NCBI RefSeq assembly: GCF_014646675.1
Contig: NZ_BMNS01000008.1
Location: 4,910-68,909 of the forward strand
From: Lutibacter litoralis
GTDB lineage: Bacteria; Bacteroidota; Bacteroidia; Flavobacteriales; Flavobacteriaceae
Length of the DNA: 64,000 nt
Direction of reading: 5' to 3'
Positions 16,955 through 24,467 of this stretch are shown here, piece after piece. The position numbers and the translations under genes are program-made. Position 1 is the first letter of the stretch. Each line of letters opens with the position of its first letter. The notes beneath the pieces are model-generated. The model was not told the origin of the DNA, ran no database searches, and saw nothing but the letters and a program-made list of their open reading frames with translations.

Positions 16955-17429
16955 CTAATATTTTTTTTAATCTAATTTTAATTCTTTTAACTCGTACACC
17001 AATATTATTTGGGTTTGTACCTATAATTTCAGCAATTTCCTTTTGCGATTTTTCTTCTAAATAAAGCATAATGATTGCTCTATCTATTTCCGATAGTTTT
17101 CTAATAGCATCGTATAATAAATTTAGAGATTCGTCTGAAAACGCGAAGTTGTCTTCGGTTTCTGCAGTAGTTATAGAATCAGATACAAAATGTTGAACAT
17201 TATTTTTCTTTTTTTTAAGTAAGGTTAAACAAACGTTTAATGAAATCCGATACACCCAAGTGCTCCATTGCGATTCCTCACGAAAGTTGTCTTTACTTCT
17301 CCAAATTTGTAAACACACTTCTTGGTAATAATCTTCAAAATCTTCTTGCGAGTTTGTATAAGCTCGACATAATTTAATAATTATTCCAGCAAATGGTAAA
17401 ATGGATGTTTTATAAAAATCGCTACTCAA
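16938..17429 (-). CDS. ECF-type RNA polymerase sigma factor
   Basis: This 163-residue protein has region 2 (SQEDFEDYYQEVCLQIWRS, STWVYRISLNVCLTLLKK) and region 4 (IIMLYLEEKSQKEIAEIIG, then NNIGVRVKRIKIRLKK). It is a paralog of the sigma factor at 15157-15642, with the same gene order (sigma, then membrane protein). It probably drives a small stress- or signal-responsive regulon. Confidence 0.9.
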   Translation of the reverse strand: MSSDFYKTSILPFAGIIIKLCRAYTNSQEDFEDYYQEVCLQIWRSKDNFREESQWSTWVYRISLNVCLTLLKKKKNNVQHFVSDSITTAETEDNFAFSDESLNLLYDAIRKLSEIDRAIIMLYLEEKSQKEIAEIIGTNPNNIGVRVKRIKIRLKKILDGKIN

Positions 17430-17623
17430 TAGTCTTCTTTTTATTGGTTAGTGGTTAAATAAAAGATTTATTACAGGTAAAAGATAGTTTTTTTTTAATA
17501 AGTAGCATTGGTTCTAGAAAGATTGCATTTATAATTACATCTATTCATCTAAACTATGGAAATTAATTAAAATATTTAGTACTTCTGTCAATTAAAAGTT
17601 TTTATAATTGCTAAGCAATTTAT

Positions 17624-19432
17624 CTATAATTCAAATCCTAATGAATTTCCTTCATTTGATTTGAGGAAGTTTTTTGGAGTTGTACCTTCTATTTTTTTGA
17701 AAAACGTATTAAATACAGTTTTAGAGTTAAAACCACTATCATAAGCCACAGCCATAATTGTTAAGTCTTTGTTTTCTTCTAAAAGTACTCGTTCTTTAAA
17801 TTCCTTAACCCTAAATGTATTTACATATTCAGAGAAGTTTTTTTGAAATCCGAGGTTTAATAATTGAGATACATAATTTCCTGGAAGTTCTAAATAAGAG
17901 GCTAAATCTTTTAATGATAAATCTGGGTTTAAGTACAGTTTATAGTCTATCATAATTTGCTCCAGCTCTTTGCTGTACTTTTTAATTTCGTTAGTATCCA
18001 ACAATACTTGTTTGTACTTTTTCTTCTGTTTGTAATTTAGATTATCAGGAATGGCTTTAAGCATGATGTCTTTAAACCTTTTGTGGTGTTTTAAAGGCTT
18101 AAGAATTGGTGATGGATTCAATAATAAAATTAATGGCAACCGGTTATCGTATGCTTGAGTTATTAAATCAACTACCTTTTCATTATTACCTAACAAGGCA
18201 TTTACTAATATCAAAAATGTAAATGCTTTATCTACTAGTCCTGTTGTTAAATAGGTTTCTAATTCTTTTAATCCATCATTGCACTTTTCCGTTTCATTGA
18301 GCTTTGCATAACACATAGTTTCACCTCCTAATTTGGTGAGGTCTTTCACAGAAACTCCTTCGAGTGAACCGAAATATGTTAAAGCTTCATTTGGGTTGCC
18401 TGACATTAATAAACAAAACCCTATATAAATTGGTGGAAAGGGTAACATTGGGTCAAGCTCCAATGCCTTTTTAAAAAAAGGTATTGCAGTGGTGTAATCT
18501 TCTTGTAAGTAATATAAAAACCCCTTATAATGATGGTTGATAGCGGCATAAGGGTCTAACTGTAACGCTTTGTCAAGATAATTACGTGCTGCATCTAATT
18601 TTCCTTCCACTGTCAAAAAATTAGAAATGGTTAAGTAAATATCGTCTGCTTGTTGAATCTCCAAAGCCTTATTGGCATGTTCGTAAGCTTTCTTAAGATT
18701 CCAGTTTTGCCAACATTCTATCCAAGCCAAATTCAATTGTGACCTTGATGAGTTTGGGTCTAGCTCTAATGCCTTTAACAAATAAGGCTGGGCCTTCTCG
18801 TATGCTTCAAATGCAGGTAAAAGCCCCATCGTTCCCATATTAAAATAGGCTAGATTTATATCTAGATAGGGATTTGAAAAATTGGGTGATTTATTTATTA
18901 CTTCTTTTAAAATATTGATACCCTTTATAGAGTTTTTATAATCTAGTTTCATGATGTAGTACCTTCCTTTCAAATATTCTCTATAAATAGCTATAGGTAC
19001 ATCAATAGGCTCTACTAACTTATCTTCGATTTCAAGATGCCCTATGTGTTCACGTAATTTTTCAGCAATAAATAGACTTATTTCATCTTGTATTTCAAAA
19101 ACATTTTCTGGATTTCTATCAAAGGTTTCTGACCAGAAATGAAAATCGTCTACAGTATCAATCATTTGCACTGTAATGCGCATTTTATTTCTAGATGTTT
19201 TAACACTGCCTTCAATAAAGGTAGCTACCTTTAATTGTTCTCTTATCTCTTTAGCTGTTACTGTTTTATTTTTAAAATAAAATGATGAGGTGCGAGAGGT
19301 TACAGAGAGGTCTTTTATTTTCGCTAAAGCGTTAATAATTTCTTCTGTTAATCCATCGCAGAAATATTCGTTTTCAATATTGTTACTCATATTGACGAAA
19401 GGAAGTACTGCTATGGATTTATTATCTATCAT
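17624..19432 (-). CDS. FlgO/adenylate-cyclase-type N-domain, TPR, AraC-type HTH regulator
   Basis: This 602-residue protein starts with the IAVLPFVNMS domain (~5-120) often found in CadC-, FlgO- or cyclase-linked regulators (FCDGLTEEIINALAKI). Tetratricopeptide repeats cover ~130-400 (ALELDPNSSRSQLNLAWIEC, ALQLDPYAAINHHYKGFLY). The C-terminal ~100 residues are an AraC-type helix-turn-helix pair (LSLKDLASYLELPGNYVSQLLN, then TIMAVAYDSGFNSKTVFNTFFKK). It is soluble, with no membrane segment. It is probably a transcription factor whose TPR part senses a partner. Its targets are unknown. Confidence 0.8.
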   Translation of the reverse strand: MIDNKSIAVLPFVNMSNNIENEYFCDGLTEEIINALAKIKDLSVTSRTSSFYFKNKTVTAKEIREQLKVATFIEGSVKTSRNKMRITVQMIDTVDDFHFWSETFDRNPENVFEIQDEISLFIAEKLREHIGHLEIEDKLVEPIDVPIAIYREYLKGRYYIMKLDYKNSIKGINILKEVINKSPNFSNPYLDINLAYFNMGTMGLLPAFEAYEKAQPYLLKALELDPNSSRSQLNLAWIECWQNWNLKKAYEHANKALEIQQADDIYLTISNFLTVEGKLDAARNYLDKALQLDPYAAINHHYKGFLYYLQEDYTTAIPFFKKALELDPMLPFPPIYIGFCLLMSGNPNEALTYFGSLEGVSVKDLTKLGGETMCYAKLNETEKCNDGLKELETYLTTGLVDKAFTFLILVNALLGNNEKVVDLITQAYDNRLPLILLLNPSPILKPLKHHKRFKDIMLKAIPDNLNYKQKKKYKQVLLDTNEIKKYSKELEQIMIDYKLYLNPDLSLKDLASYLELPGNYVSQLLNLGFQKNFSEYVNTFRVKEFKERVLLEENKDLTIMAVAYDSGFNSKTVFNTFFKKIEGTTPKNFLKSNEGNSLGFEL

Positions 19433-19639
19433 TATATTTTATTATGCTTATCTCTTTTAAAGATTATTCAAATTTTAATTTTGGTAAATCGTTTACTATA
19501 GCTACTGTTTGAACACTTACGTTAATTATACTCAATATGAGGTTTAAAATGTAACTTGGGTTTTCTACTTCTTTACTCCAATTGTTAGGGCCGTTTTAAT
19601 ACCTGATTTTTTATCTACTTTAACTTGGCTTCTATTTAA

Positions 19640-20635
19640 TATCCAATCTATTGCCTTTCACCATATTAGTATTACCTCTTTGTCTCGTAATATGAGCATC
19701 TGATCATATTGCAACAGGTTTTATAAGTTCATTTTGCATCTGATGACCATTTACGTAATGTTTGCCCTAATAATGCTATTGATGGTACTAAAAAAAACAA
19801 TATTAAACCACTATTGTTTGTTTCGTGTTCTGCTATTCGTAATGAACTGTGCTTAAATGCAAACTTTTAATTCATTATATTTTTGTTTTGATGTTACAAT
19901 TGCAAATACTTGTTTTAACAGTTTGTTTGCCAATGCCACTTTATAACACTTTCTGGTTTCCCCTTTTATTTTCATTTTACAAACATAGAATGATGTAAAT
20001 GTTTTACCTGTACCACAAGTCATTATTAATTTACCTCGATCACTTTCTTTAAAATGTTCGTGGGTTTTATTAAGTGCTTCTTGTTGATGAGGTCGTAATG
20101 TTTTTTTATCATTTCTGGCTAAATCTCCTGTAATACCTTTTTGAAGTCTTTCCCATTCAACGGGTGCATATTGTAAATCTGTAAGGTTTATTCTTGTTAC
20201 AGGAGGGTCTTGATTTCCAATAGTTTCTTCTGCATTACTACCCCATTTATTAGTTGTTGAAACCCAAATTCTTTTATCAAAACTAACCGTTTGTAATTGG
20301 TAATTTTTAAATTCACGACTTGATGTTGAAAGGAAAGAATCAACTTCTGCTTTATTTATAAGTCCATCCTCTTTGTAACACTTACATTGGATTGCCCAAT
20401 AATCATCTTCAAAAGTCAACGCTATTAAATCAATATCTGTGTCTTTACCACCAAAATCTTTATTACCTGGGAACTTATTCCACATCCAAACGTATTTTAG
20501 AGTATTTGAATACGTTGGGTCTCTTTGCAAGTATGCTTGTATTAATCTTTCAAATCTATTTCCTTTTTCTCTTTCAGAAAATGATTTATCTCTGCAGTAT
20601 TGTAATATTTTATTGAATTGGGTTGGTGTAGCCAT
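19640..20635 (-). pseudogene. Decayed restriction-endonuclease/helicase (type ISP-like) gene
   Basis: The open part (19853-20635) has an Mrr-like nuclease segment (FPGNKDFGGKDTDIDLIA with D and a later QCKCYKE motif) and a helicase motif I, MTCGTGKTFTS, near residue 210. After that the frame changes into ~40 residues ending ANKLLKQVFAIVTSKQKYNE, which resemble the C-terminus of an IS110-family transposase. Further along the minus strand, helicase sequence resumes in another frame (LFFLVPSIALLGQTLRKW, then SDAHITRQ), interrupted by stops. Full-length family members exceed 1,000 residues. The gene is therefore broken by an insertion/deletion and is non-functional. Confidence 0.7.
19853..19960 (-). 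mobile_element. Probable IS110-type transposase tail
   Basis: About 35 codons at the end of the open frame, KGETRKCYKVALANKLLKQ and then FAIVTSKQKY, resemble the C-terminal helix of IS110-family transposases. No N-terminal DEDD domain is present, so this is only a fragment. The assignment is from memory of the family. Confidence 0.4.
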
Positions 20636-20883
20636 TAAAAAATATCAATTTTGGTTTAGCTATTTTAAAATTTTAACCAAATTTAAAATTAAATATAAGA
20701 TGAGACAAAAATTTAAGATGAAATTGAACGTTAAAATTGATTTGTCAAAATTTTAATTGTCCTTAATTGAAATTATTTGTTCTGTCGTTATTTTTTAAAA
20801 TACACTTTCAATTTAAATTGATACTGATTGTGAGTTGGTTGTTGAAATTTTAATACACGTCTTTAAAAATCAATATTTATTTA
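20636..20883. other. AT-rich intergenic region, no gene seen
   Basis: Nothing recognisable is found between the helicase remnant and the small-RNA candidate. It may hold the promoter of the remnant gene. Confidence 0.4.
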
Positions 20884-20891
20884 TATATTTG
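20884..20891 (+). promoter_or_regulatory. Candidate Bacteroidota -7 box
   Basis: TATATTTG fits the TAnnTTTG consensus, and the predicted start falls at about 20896-20898, where a structured RNA candidate begins. No TTTG box is found at the expected -33 distance. Confidence 0.4.
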
Positions 20892-20895
20892 GTTA

Positions 20896-21041
20896 TGTGC
20901 AAAACATAAGTTTTGTACAATCTTTTTAAGCTAAAAGTGATTTTAGCAAAAGTTCTTCTGAGCGTAAGCTCATTTCATAGCAATTTTTTTTAACCCACCT
21001 CTTTTTTTATTTCATAGCTAATTTTTGAGGTGGGTTTTTTC
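20896..21041 (+). ncRNA. Candidate small structured RNA ending in a terminator
   Basis: Three hairpins follow each other: TGTGCAAAAC/GTTTTGTACA (20896-20919), GCTAAAA/TTTTAGC (20930-20948) and TGAGC/GCTCA (20960-20973). A strong intrinsic terminator closes the run. No open frame fits. The ATTTCATAGC motif occurs twice near the end. No known RNA family was recognised. Confidence 0.45.
20993..21041 (+). terminator. Intrinsic terminator
   Basis: AACCCACCTC (20993-21002) pairs with GAGGTGGGTT (21028-21037), followed by a run of T. It terminates the candidate RNA to its left. Confidence 0.75.
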
Positions 21042-21264
21042 ATTGTCTTTTTAGTTAGGAACTATATTAAAAAGTCCATACTATAGAAGTTCTTATTTAT
21101 TTTTAAAACTTTAGTTGTTTTTTAAAACTGATAAGAATCATTACCTATTATGACATTCCTCATTTTAAAATGCTAATGTTACATATACATTTGTCATCAT
21201 AAAACAAAGTTCATTGAAATAAAAAACTATAATTCCATTTCAAATGTGGAATTAAAAACCTAAG

Positions 21265-21649
21265 AAACAAGAAGATTTGGCTTCCTGTTTTTTATTAAAA
21301 GTATAAGTTTTCAATATAGTGATATGTTGGGGGCTGAAATGAAGAGGTTTGTTGTATGCTGGCTGTAGTTAATTTTAGTATCTCTTTAGCAATGAATGGA
21401 TATAAAAAATTAATCGATTGATGGCAGCAATTAAACAACTTCAGGAAACAGGAAGTTTCGGCTTCCTGTTTTTATCAAAAGTATAAGTTTTCAATATAGT
21501 GATATGTTGGGGGCTGAAATGAAGAGGTTTAATTTACGCTGACTACACTTAGTTTTAGTATCTATTTAGCGATGAATAGGTGTTAAAATTAATCAATTGA
21601 CAGTGGCAATTGAACAACTTCAGAAAACAGGAAGTTTCGGCTTCCTGTT
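21265..21649 (+). repeat. Two tandem ~180 bp units with terminator-like hairpins
   Basis: Hairpins AACAGGAAG-TTTCGG-CTTCCTGTT followed by T-runs recur at about 21447-21473 and 21626-21652, with a weaker one at 21265-21290. Between them lie two units that share AGTATAAGTTTTCAATATAG, GATATGTTGGGGGCTGAAAT and a later TTTTAGTATCT. No frame longer than about ten codons is conserved. The layout looks like duplicated small-RNA or regulatory units, each with its own terminator. Confidence 0.65.
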
Positions 21650-21730
21650 TTTATTTATAAAATAATTAATTATTTTATTTGTTTTCGTATTCGTGGATGT
21701 TTAATATTACTTTCTGTGATCAACTGAAGC

Positions 21731-21830
21731 TTAATTTAAGTTAACAAGATTACACATCTCATGTGATCTACTTCTAACTCTGTTTCCATATCGTTTTTCT
21801 AATTCCTGGGCATTGAGGTTTCTGGTTTTC
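21731..21830 (-). pseudogene. C-terminal remnant of DnaC-like ATPase
   Basis: Minus-strand translation gives RNLNAQELEKRYGNRVRSRS followed by an AT-rich end. This matches the C-terminus TNLNAEELEKRYGNRVRSRM of the intact ATPase at 22007-22702. The upstream part is missing and is replaced by a degenerate ~150 bp repeat that starts immediately. Confidence 0.75.
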
Positions 21831-21840
21831 CTTTTCTTTT

Positions 21841-21992
21841 TTTCATTGCCGAAAAAAGACACAAAAAAGTCTAGACTGATTTTAATTTATTTTAATTCTA
21901 GCGTTTTATACATTATCGCATCCAGACCACTAGTTTTTTGGATGCTTAGCCATTTCTAAAACTTGAATTCTTACAGAAATTAAACTAGGTCG
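21841..21992 (+). repeat. ~160 bp structured interspersed repeat, copy 4 (degenerate)
   Basis: Shares GACTGATTTTAATTT, GCATCCAGACC, TTTGGATGCTTAG and the ACTAGGTCG end with the other copies, but the left hairpin is eroded. Its right end is 15 bp from the stop of the ATPase gene at 22007. Confidence 0.7.
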
Positions 21993-22006
21993 GCTACATA
22001 CAAAAC

Positions 22007-22702
22007 CTACATTCTTTTATCCTTTGAGTTGCTATTAAAACTAATAAGGTTAAACATTGCTCGCATTCTGCTGCGAACTCGGTTTCCATATCTTTTTTCT
22101 AGTTCTTCGGCGTTAAGGTTAGTAGTTATGTGGGTTTTTATTTTGAACTGGTTTTGATGAGATCCTGAAACAAGTTCAGGATGACGTGTAAATAGGTCAT
22201 ATCGAGAAAGCAGGATTTCGCCCATTACGTTGAGGTCTTTTCCGTAATGGCTTCCTGTTGGCTCCACTCCTAAATCGTCAAAACAGAAATTTTTGGATTG
22301 GTTGTATTGCTCCAGGGTTTCAAAACCGGAGGCGTTGAAGCTGAATACAATATTTCTTGTTGGAATAATTTCATAGCTTGTTTTGTGGGGAGCTAAGTGT
22401 AATAATAATTTCATTAAAGAGGTTTTTCCACATCCTACTGGTCCTGTTAGTAATATTCCTTTGTTGGTATCTATTCCCATTTGAGCACAACTGTAATGGT
22501 CTTGGATGTAGTAACAACACAATTTAAAAATTAGTGGTTCATCTTCTTTGTAGATTTTAAAGTTTTTTCCGAATAGTAAATGTCCTTTGATGTTGAGGTA
22601 GGTTTTTATTTTTTTGAAATCGTAATGTACTGTGTTGTTTATTATTTCTCCGATTTGGAATTTTGAGGTGCCTTCGATTTTTATGTGTGGTGATATGCTC
22701 AT
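22007..22702 (-). CDS. DnaC/IstB-like ATPase with in-frame palindromic insertion
   Basis: This 231-residue AAA+ protein has a Walker A motif GPVGCGKTS near residues 87-95 and a Walker B FCFDDLG near 138-144, followed by a sensor-like THITTNL and an arginine-rich end (RYGNRVRSRM). Such proteins act as helicase loaders or replication ATPases on mobile elements. Residues near 172-181 (TRHPELVSGS) are encoded by a copy of the dispersed TGAGATCCTGAA palindrome. Without it, the frame would read FTSHQNQF-like. The gene belongs to an element module with the genes at 22942 and 23828. Confidence 0.8.
   Translation of the reverse strand: MSISPHIKIEGTSKFQIGEIINNTVHYDFKKIKTYLNIKGHLLFGKNFKIYKEDEPLIFKLCCYYIQDHYSCAQMGIDTNKGILLTGPVGCGKTSLMKLLLHLAPHKTSYEIIPTRNIVFSFNASGFETLEQYNQSKNFCFDDLGVEPTGSHYGKDLNVMGEILLSRYDLFTRHPELVSGSHQNQFKIKTHITTNLNAEELEKRYGNRVRSRMRAMFNLISFNSNSKDKRM
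22157..22186 (+). repeat. HPELVSGS-type palindrome inside a coding gene, copy D
   Basis: The TGATGAGATCCTGAAACAAG-TTCAGGATGACG hairpin lies wholly inside the ATPase frame and adds about ten residues (RHPELVSGS) without breaking it. Confidence 0.8.
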
Positions 22703-22761
22703 AGCTTTTGGTTTTTGATTGTGGTGTTTTAAAAATGATTTTCAAATATTTTTTAATCCCT

Positions 22762-22920
22762 TTCATTTTGCCTTGATGCAAAACGAAACAAAAAATCAAG
22801 ACTGATTTTAATTTCATTGAATTCTACGTTTGTTTCGCTGTCGACACCAGACCGCTGCGCTCTTTGGTTTACTCCTGTGCTTCACAAACTGGAATTACTA
22901 CTGAAATTTAAATAGGTCGA
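22762..22920 (+). repeat. ~160 bp structured interspersed repeat, copy 5 (variant B)
   Basis: The variant hairpin GCCTTGAT..ATCAAGAC is followed by CCAGACCGCTGCGCTCTTTGG and AAATAGGTCGAG. The right end lies about 22 bp from the stop of the gene at 22942. Confidence 0.85.
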
Positions 22921-22941
22921 GTTTTCATAATTATAATTTTT

Positions 22942-23610
22942 TCAAAGTGGTTCATCGTAATTTTTGTTTTGTTTAGTATGGAGGTTGTCTTGAAAATGGT
23001 CAAGTGGTAAATTGTTTGATTTTTTTTGAATTGTCAATTTCATTTCTTCAGCTTTTAGCATCCAACTTCTGGCCGTAGCTTGCCAATCGACCATTTTTGC
23101 TTTTCCTCCAACTTTCCATCCAATTCCCTGGTAATGATTGAAAAACTTTTTAGCTTCTAGTTCCGGGTAATTTTCTTTTTTGAAAAAATCTAAAATCAAT
23201 TTTTCCTTTGCGGTTGCCTCTAGTTTAATAAAGTTTATATTTTGTTTATTAATGTTTGTATTAGATACCAGAGCTTGTCCGTTTATGGTAGAGTCTAAAT
23301 ACAAGTCTTGCTTATTGCTTGTACTGAAATTAAACAACTTCACTTTACTGCCTTTAAATGGATTGTGTGAAGGACTGTAAAGAATATATTTCCAATGACT
23401 TAGCTCTTTAATACAGCGGTGGTATGTTGTATTAGAGCCAATTTTAGAAAACTTCATTATTTCTTCTCTATTTATATAAAATTCATTAGGAAAACGGTTG
23501 TAGTTCCAAAACTGAAATAAGGCAATGTATAGGCTTATATGTGTTGGATTTAAGCGTGTGTCTTTTGAAAATTGATCTAGTACACCGTTTAGATGTTTGA
23601 TGTAGTTCAT
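22942..23610 (-). CDS. Replication-type winged-helix protein
   Basis: This 222-residue protein has an N-terminal winged-helix-like half (LYIALFQFWNYNRFP, then EEIMKFSKIGSNTTYHRCIKE) that resembles phage or plasmid replication organisers. Its C-terminal part is FFNHYQGIGWKVGGKAKMVD and WQATARSWM near residues 157-185, a motif shared with replisome-organiser (DnaD/phage O-like) proteins. It probably works with the ATPase encoded next to it to start replication of an integrative element. Start and stop are flanked by ~160 bp repeats. Confidence 0.65.
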   Translation of the reverse strand: MNYIKHLNGVLDQFSKDTRLNPTHISLYIALFQFWNYNRFPNEFYINREEIMKFSKIGSNTTYHRCIKELSHWKYILYSPSHNPFKGSKVKLFNFSTSNKQDLYLDSTINGQALVSNTNINKQNINFIKLEATAKEKLILDFFKKENYPELEAKKFFNHYQGIGWKVGGKAKMVDWQATARSWMLKAEEMKLTIQKKSNNLPLDHFQDNLHTKQNKNYDEPL

Positions 23611-23660
23611 TTGTTGAAAAGTTTTTTATTACCTACTTTATTGCTTTGATAAATTCTTCT

Positions 23661-23822
23661 TTTCATTTTTGTCTTGACACAAAAACGAAACAAAAAAGTC
23701 AAGACTTATTTTAATTTCTTTGAATTCTGTCATTTTATCCACTATCACATCCAGACCGCTGCGCTCTTTGGATGCTTAACAGCTTCTAAAATTTGAATTA
23801 CTACAGAAATTCAAATAGGTCG
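23661..23822 (+). repeat. ~160 bp structured interspersed repeat, copy 6
   Basis: Near-identical to copy 1: hairpin GTCTTGAC/GTCAAGAC, centre ATCCAGACCGCTGCGCTC, end AAATAGGTCG. The right end is only about 6 bp from the stop of the HTH gene at 23828. Confidence 0.85.
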
Positions 23823-23827
23823 GGAAT

Positions 23828-24106
23828 TTAAAACTTATTATGAATGCTATTTTCTTTCATTACTTTTTCAATTTCCTCAGCATCATAAAAAATGATACCT
23901 CCAATTTTGGTATATGGAAGCGTTCCGTTAATCCGTAAAGTTTGAAGTGTTCCTGGACTGACTTTTAATAGTTCCATTAACTCACTTGATTTTAAATACT
24001 TCTTCACTCCTGATGAGTTTGTCTTTTCTAATAGTATTTTAAATTCCTCTAATAATTCAATTTTGAATTCTCTTAAATCATCTGTAGTAATAATTTGCGT
24101 TGGCAT
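23828..24106 (-). CDS. Excisionase-like helix-turn-helix protein
   Basis: This 92-residue protein has a helix-turn-helix domain in its second half (LKSSELMELLKVSPGTLQT, then RINGTLPYTKIGGIIFYDAE), the HTH_17/MerR-like excisionase fold common in Bacteroidota integrative elements. It probably binds DNA near the integrase to control excision or element gene expression. It is the most upstream gene of the xis / wHTH / ATPase set, and a structured 360 bp region lies before it. Confidence 0.8.
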   Translation of the reverse strand: MPTQIITTDDLREFKIELLEEFKILLEKTNSSGVKKYLKSSELMELLKVSPGTLQTLRINGTLPYTKIGGIIFYDAEEIEKVMKENSIHNKF

Positions 24107-24184
24107 TTTTCAGCTTTTTTTAATTAATAATTTTTTATAGCGATTTGACTTTCGTGCTACAAAACTGTGAAGTTTTATCGAGAA

Positions 24185-24216
24185 TTCTTCGGTAGTCGGG
24201 TCCAACTACCGAAGAA
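24185..24216. promoter_or_regulatory. Perfect hairpin, copy 1 of a pair
   Basis: TTCTTCGGTAGT (24185-24196) pairs exactly with ACTACCGAAGAA (24205-24216) around a CGGGTCCA loop, followed by ATTTAACATTT. A second copy lies about 195 bp away. It could be a recombination-protein or replication-protein binding site, or an RNA hairpin. Confidence 0.6.
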
Positions 24217-24381
24217 ATTTAACATTTATAAAACGTTTACTAATTAATTCTTAACGTTTTATCAAAATATAAAATTTTGAAGAAGCGTTAGTTTAGGAAT
24301 TTTCGTTTAAAAAATGACTGAAAACCACAAAATTTGAGTTGAAAAATGGTGTTTTTTAAGCAAAAAACACTTGATTTTTGA
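24217..24381. other. Structured AT-rich spacer between hairpins
   Basis: The spacer contains AAAACGTT and AACGTTTT as an inverted pair and a GTGTTTTTT/AAAAAACAC hairpin (24349-24370). No open frame is seen. Together with the flanking hairpins it looks like a regulatory or replication/transfer region of the element. Confidence 0.45.
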
Positions 24382-24411
24382 TTTTCGGTAGTCGGGTATA
24401 ACTACCGAAAA
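24382..24411. promoter_or_regulatory. Perfect hairpin, copy 2 of a pair
   Basis: TTTTCGGTAGT (24382-24392) pairs with ACTACCGAAAA (24401-24411) around a CGGGTATA loop and is followed by TTTTAACATTT. The stem ends differ from copy 1 at paired positions, so pairing is kept. Confidence 0.6.
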
Positions 24412-24467
24412 ATTTTAACATTTCTTTTTTTTGTATTGTCTTGACAAATAACAAATTATCTTCTTTG

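Noticed and set aside
22557-22817. 86-codon frame overlapping the DnaC-like ATPase start
   Set aside because: Its N-terminal part is only a translation of the ~160 bp repeat and the remainder is a shadow of the ATPase gene.
24142-24420. CRISPR array
   Set aside because: Only two hairpins occur, 195 bp apart, without regular spacers; no cas genes are present.
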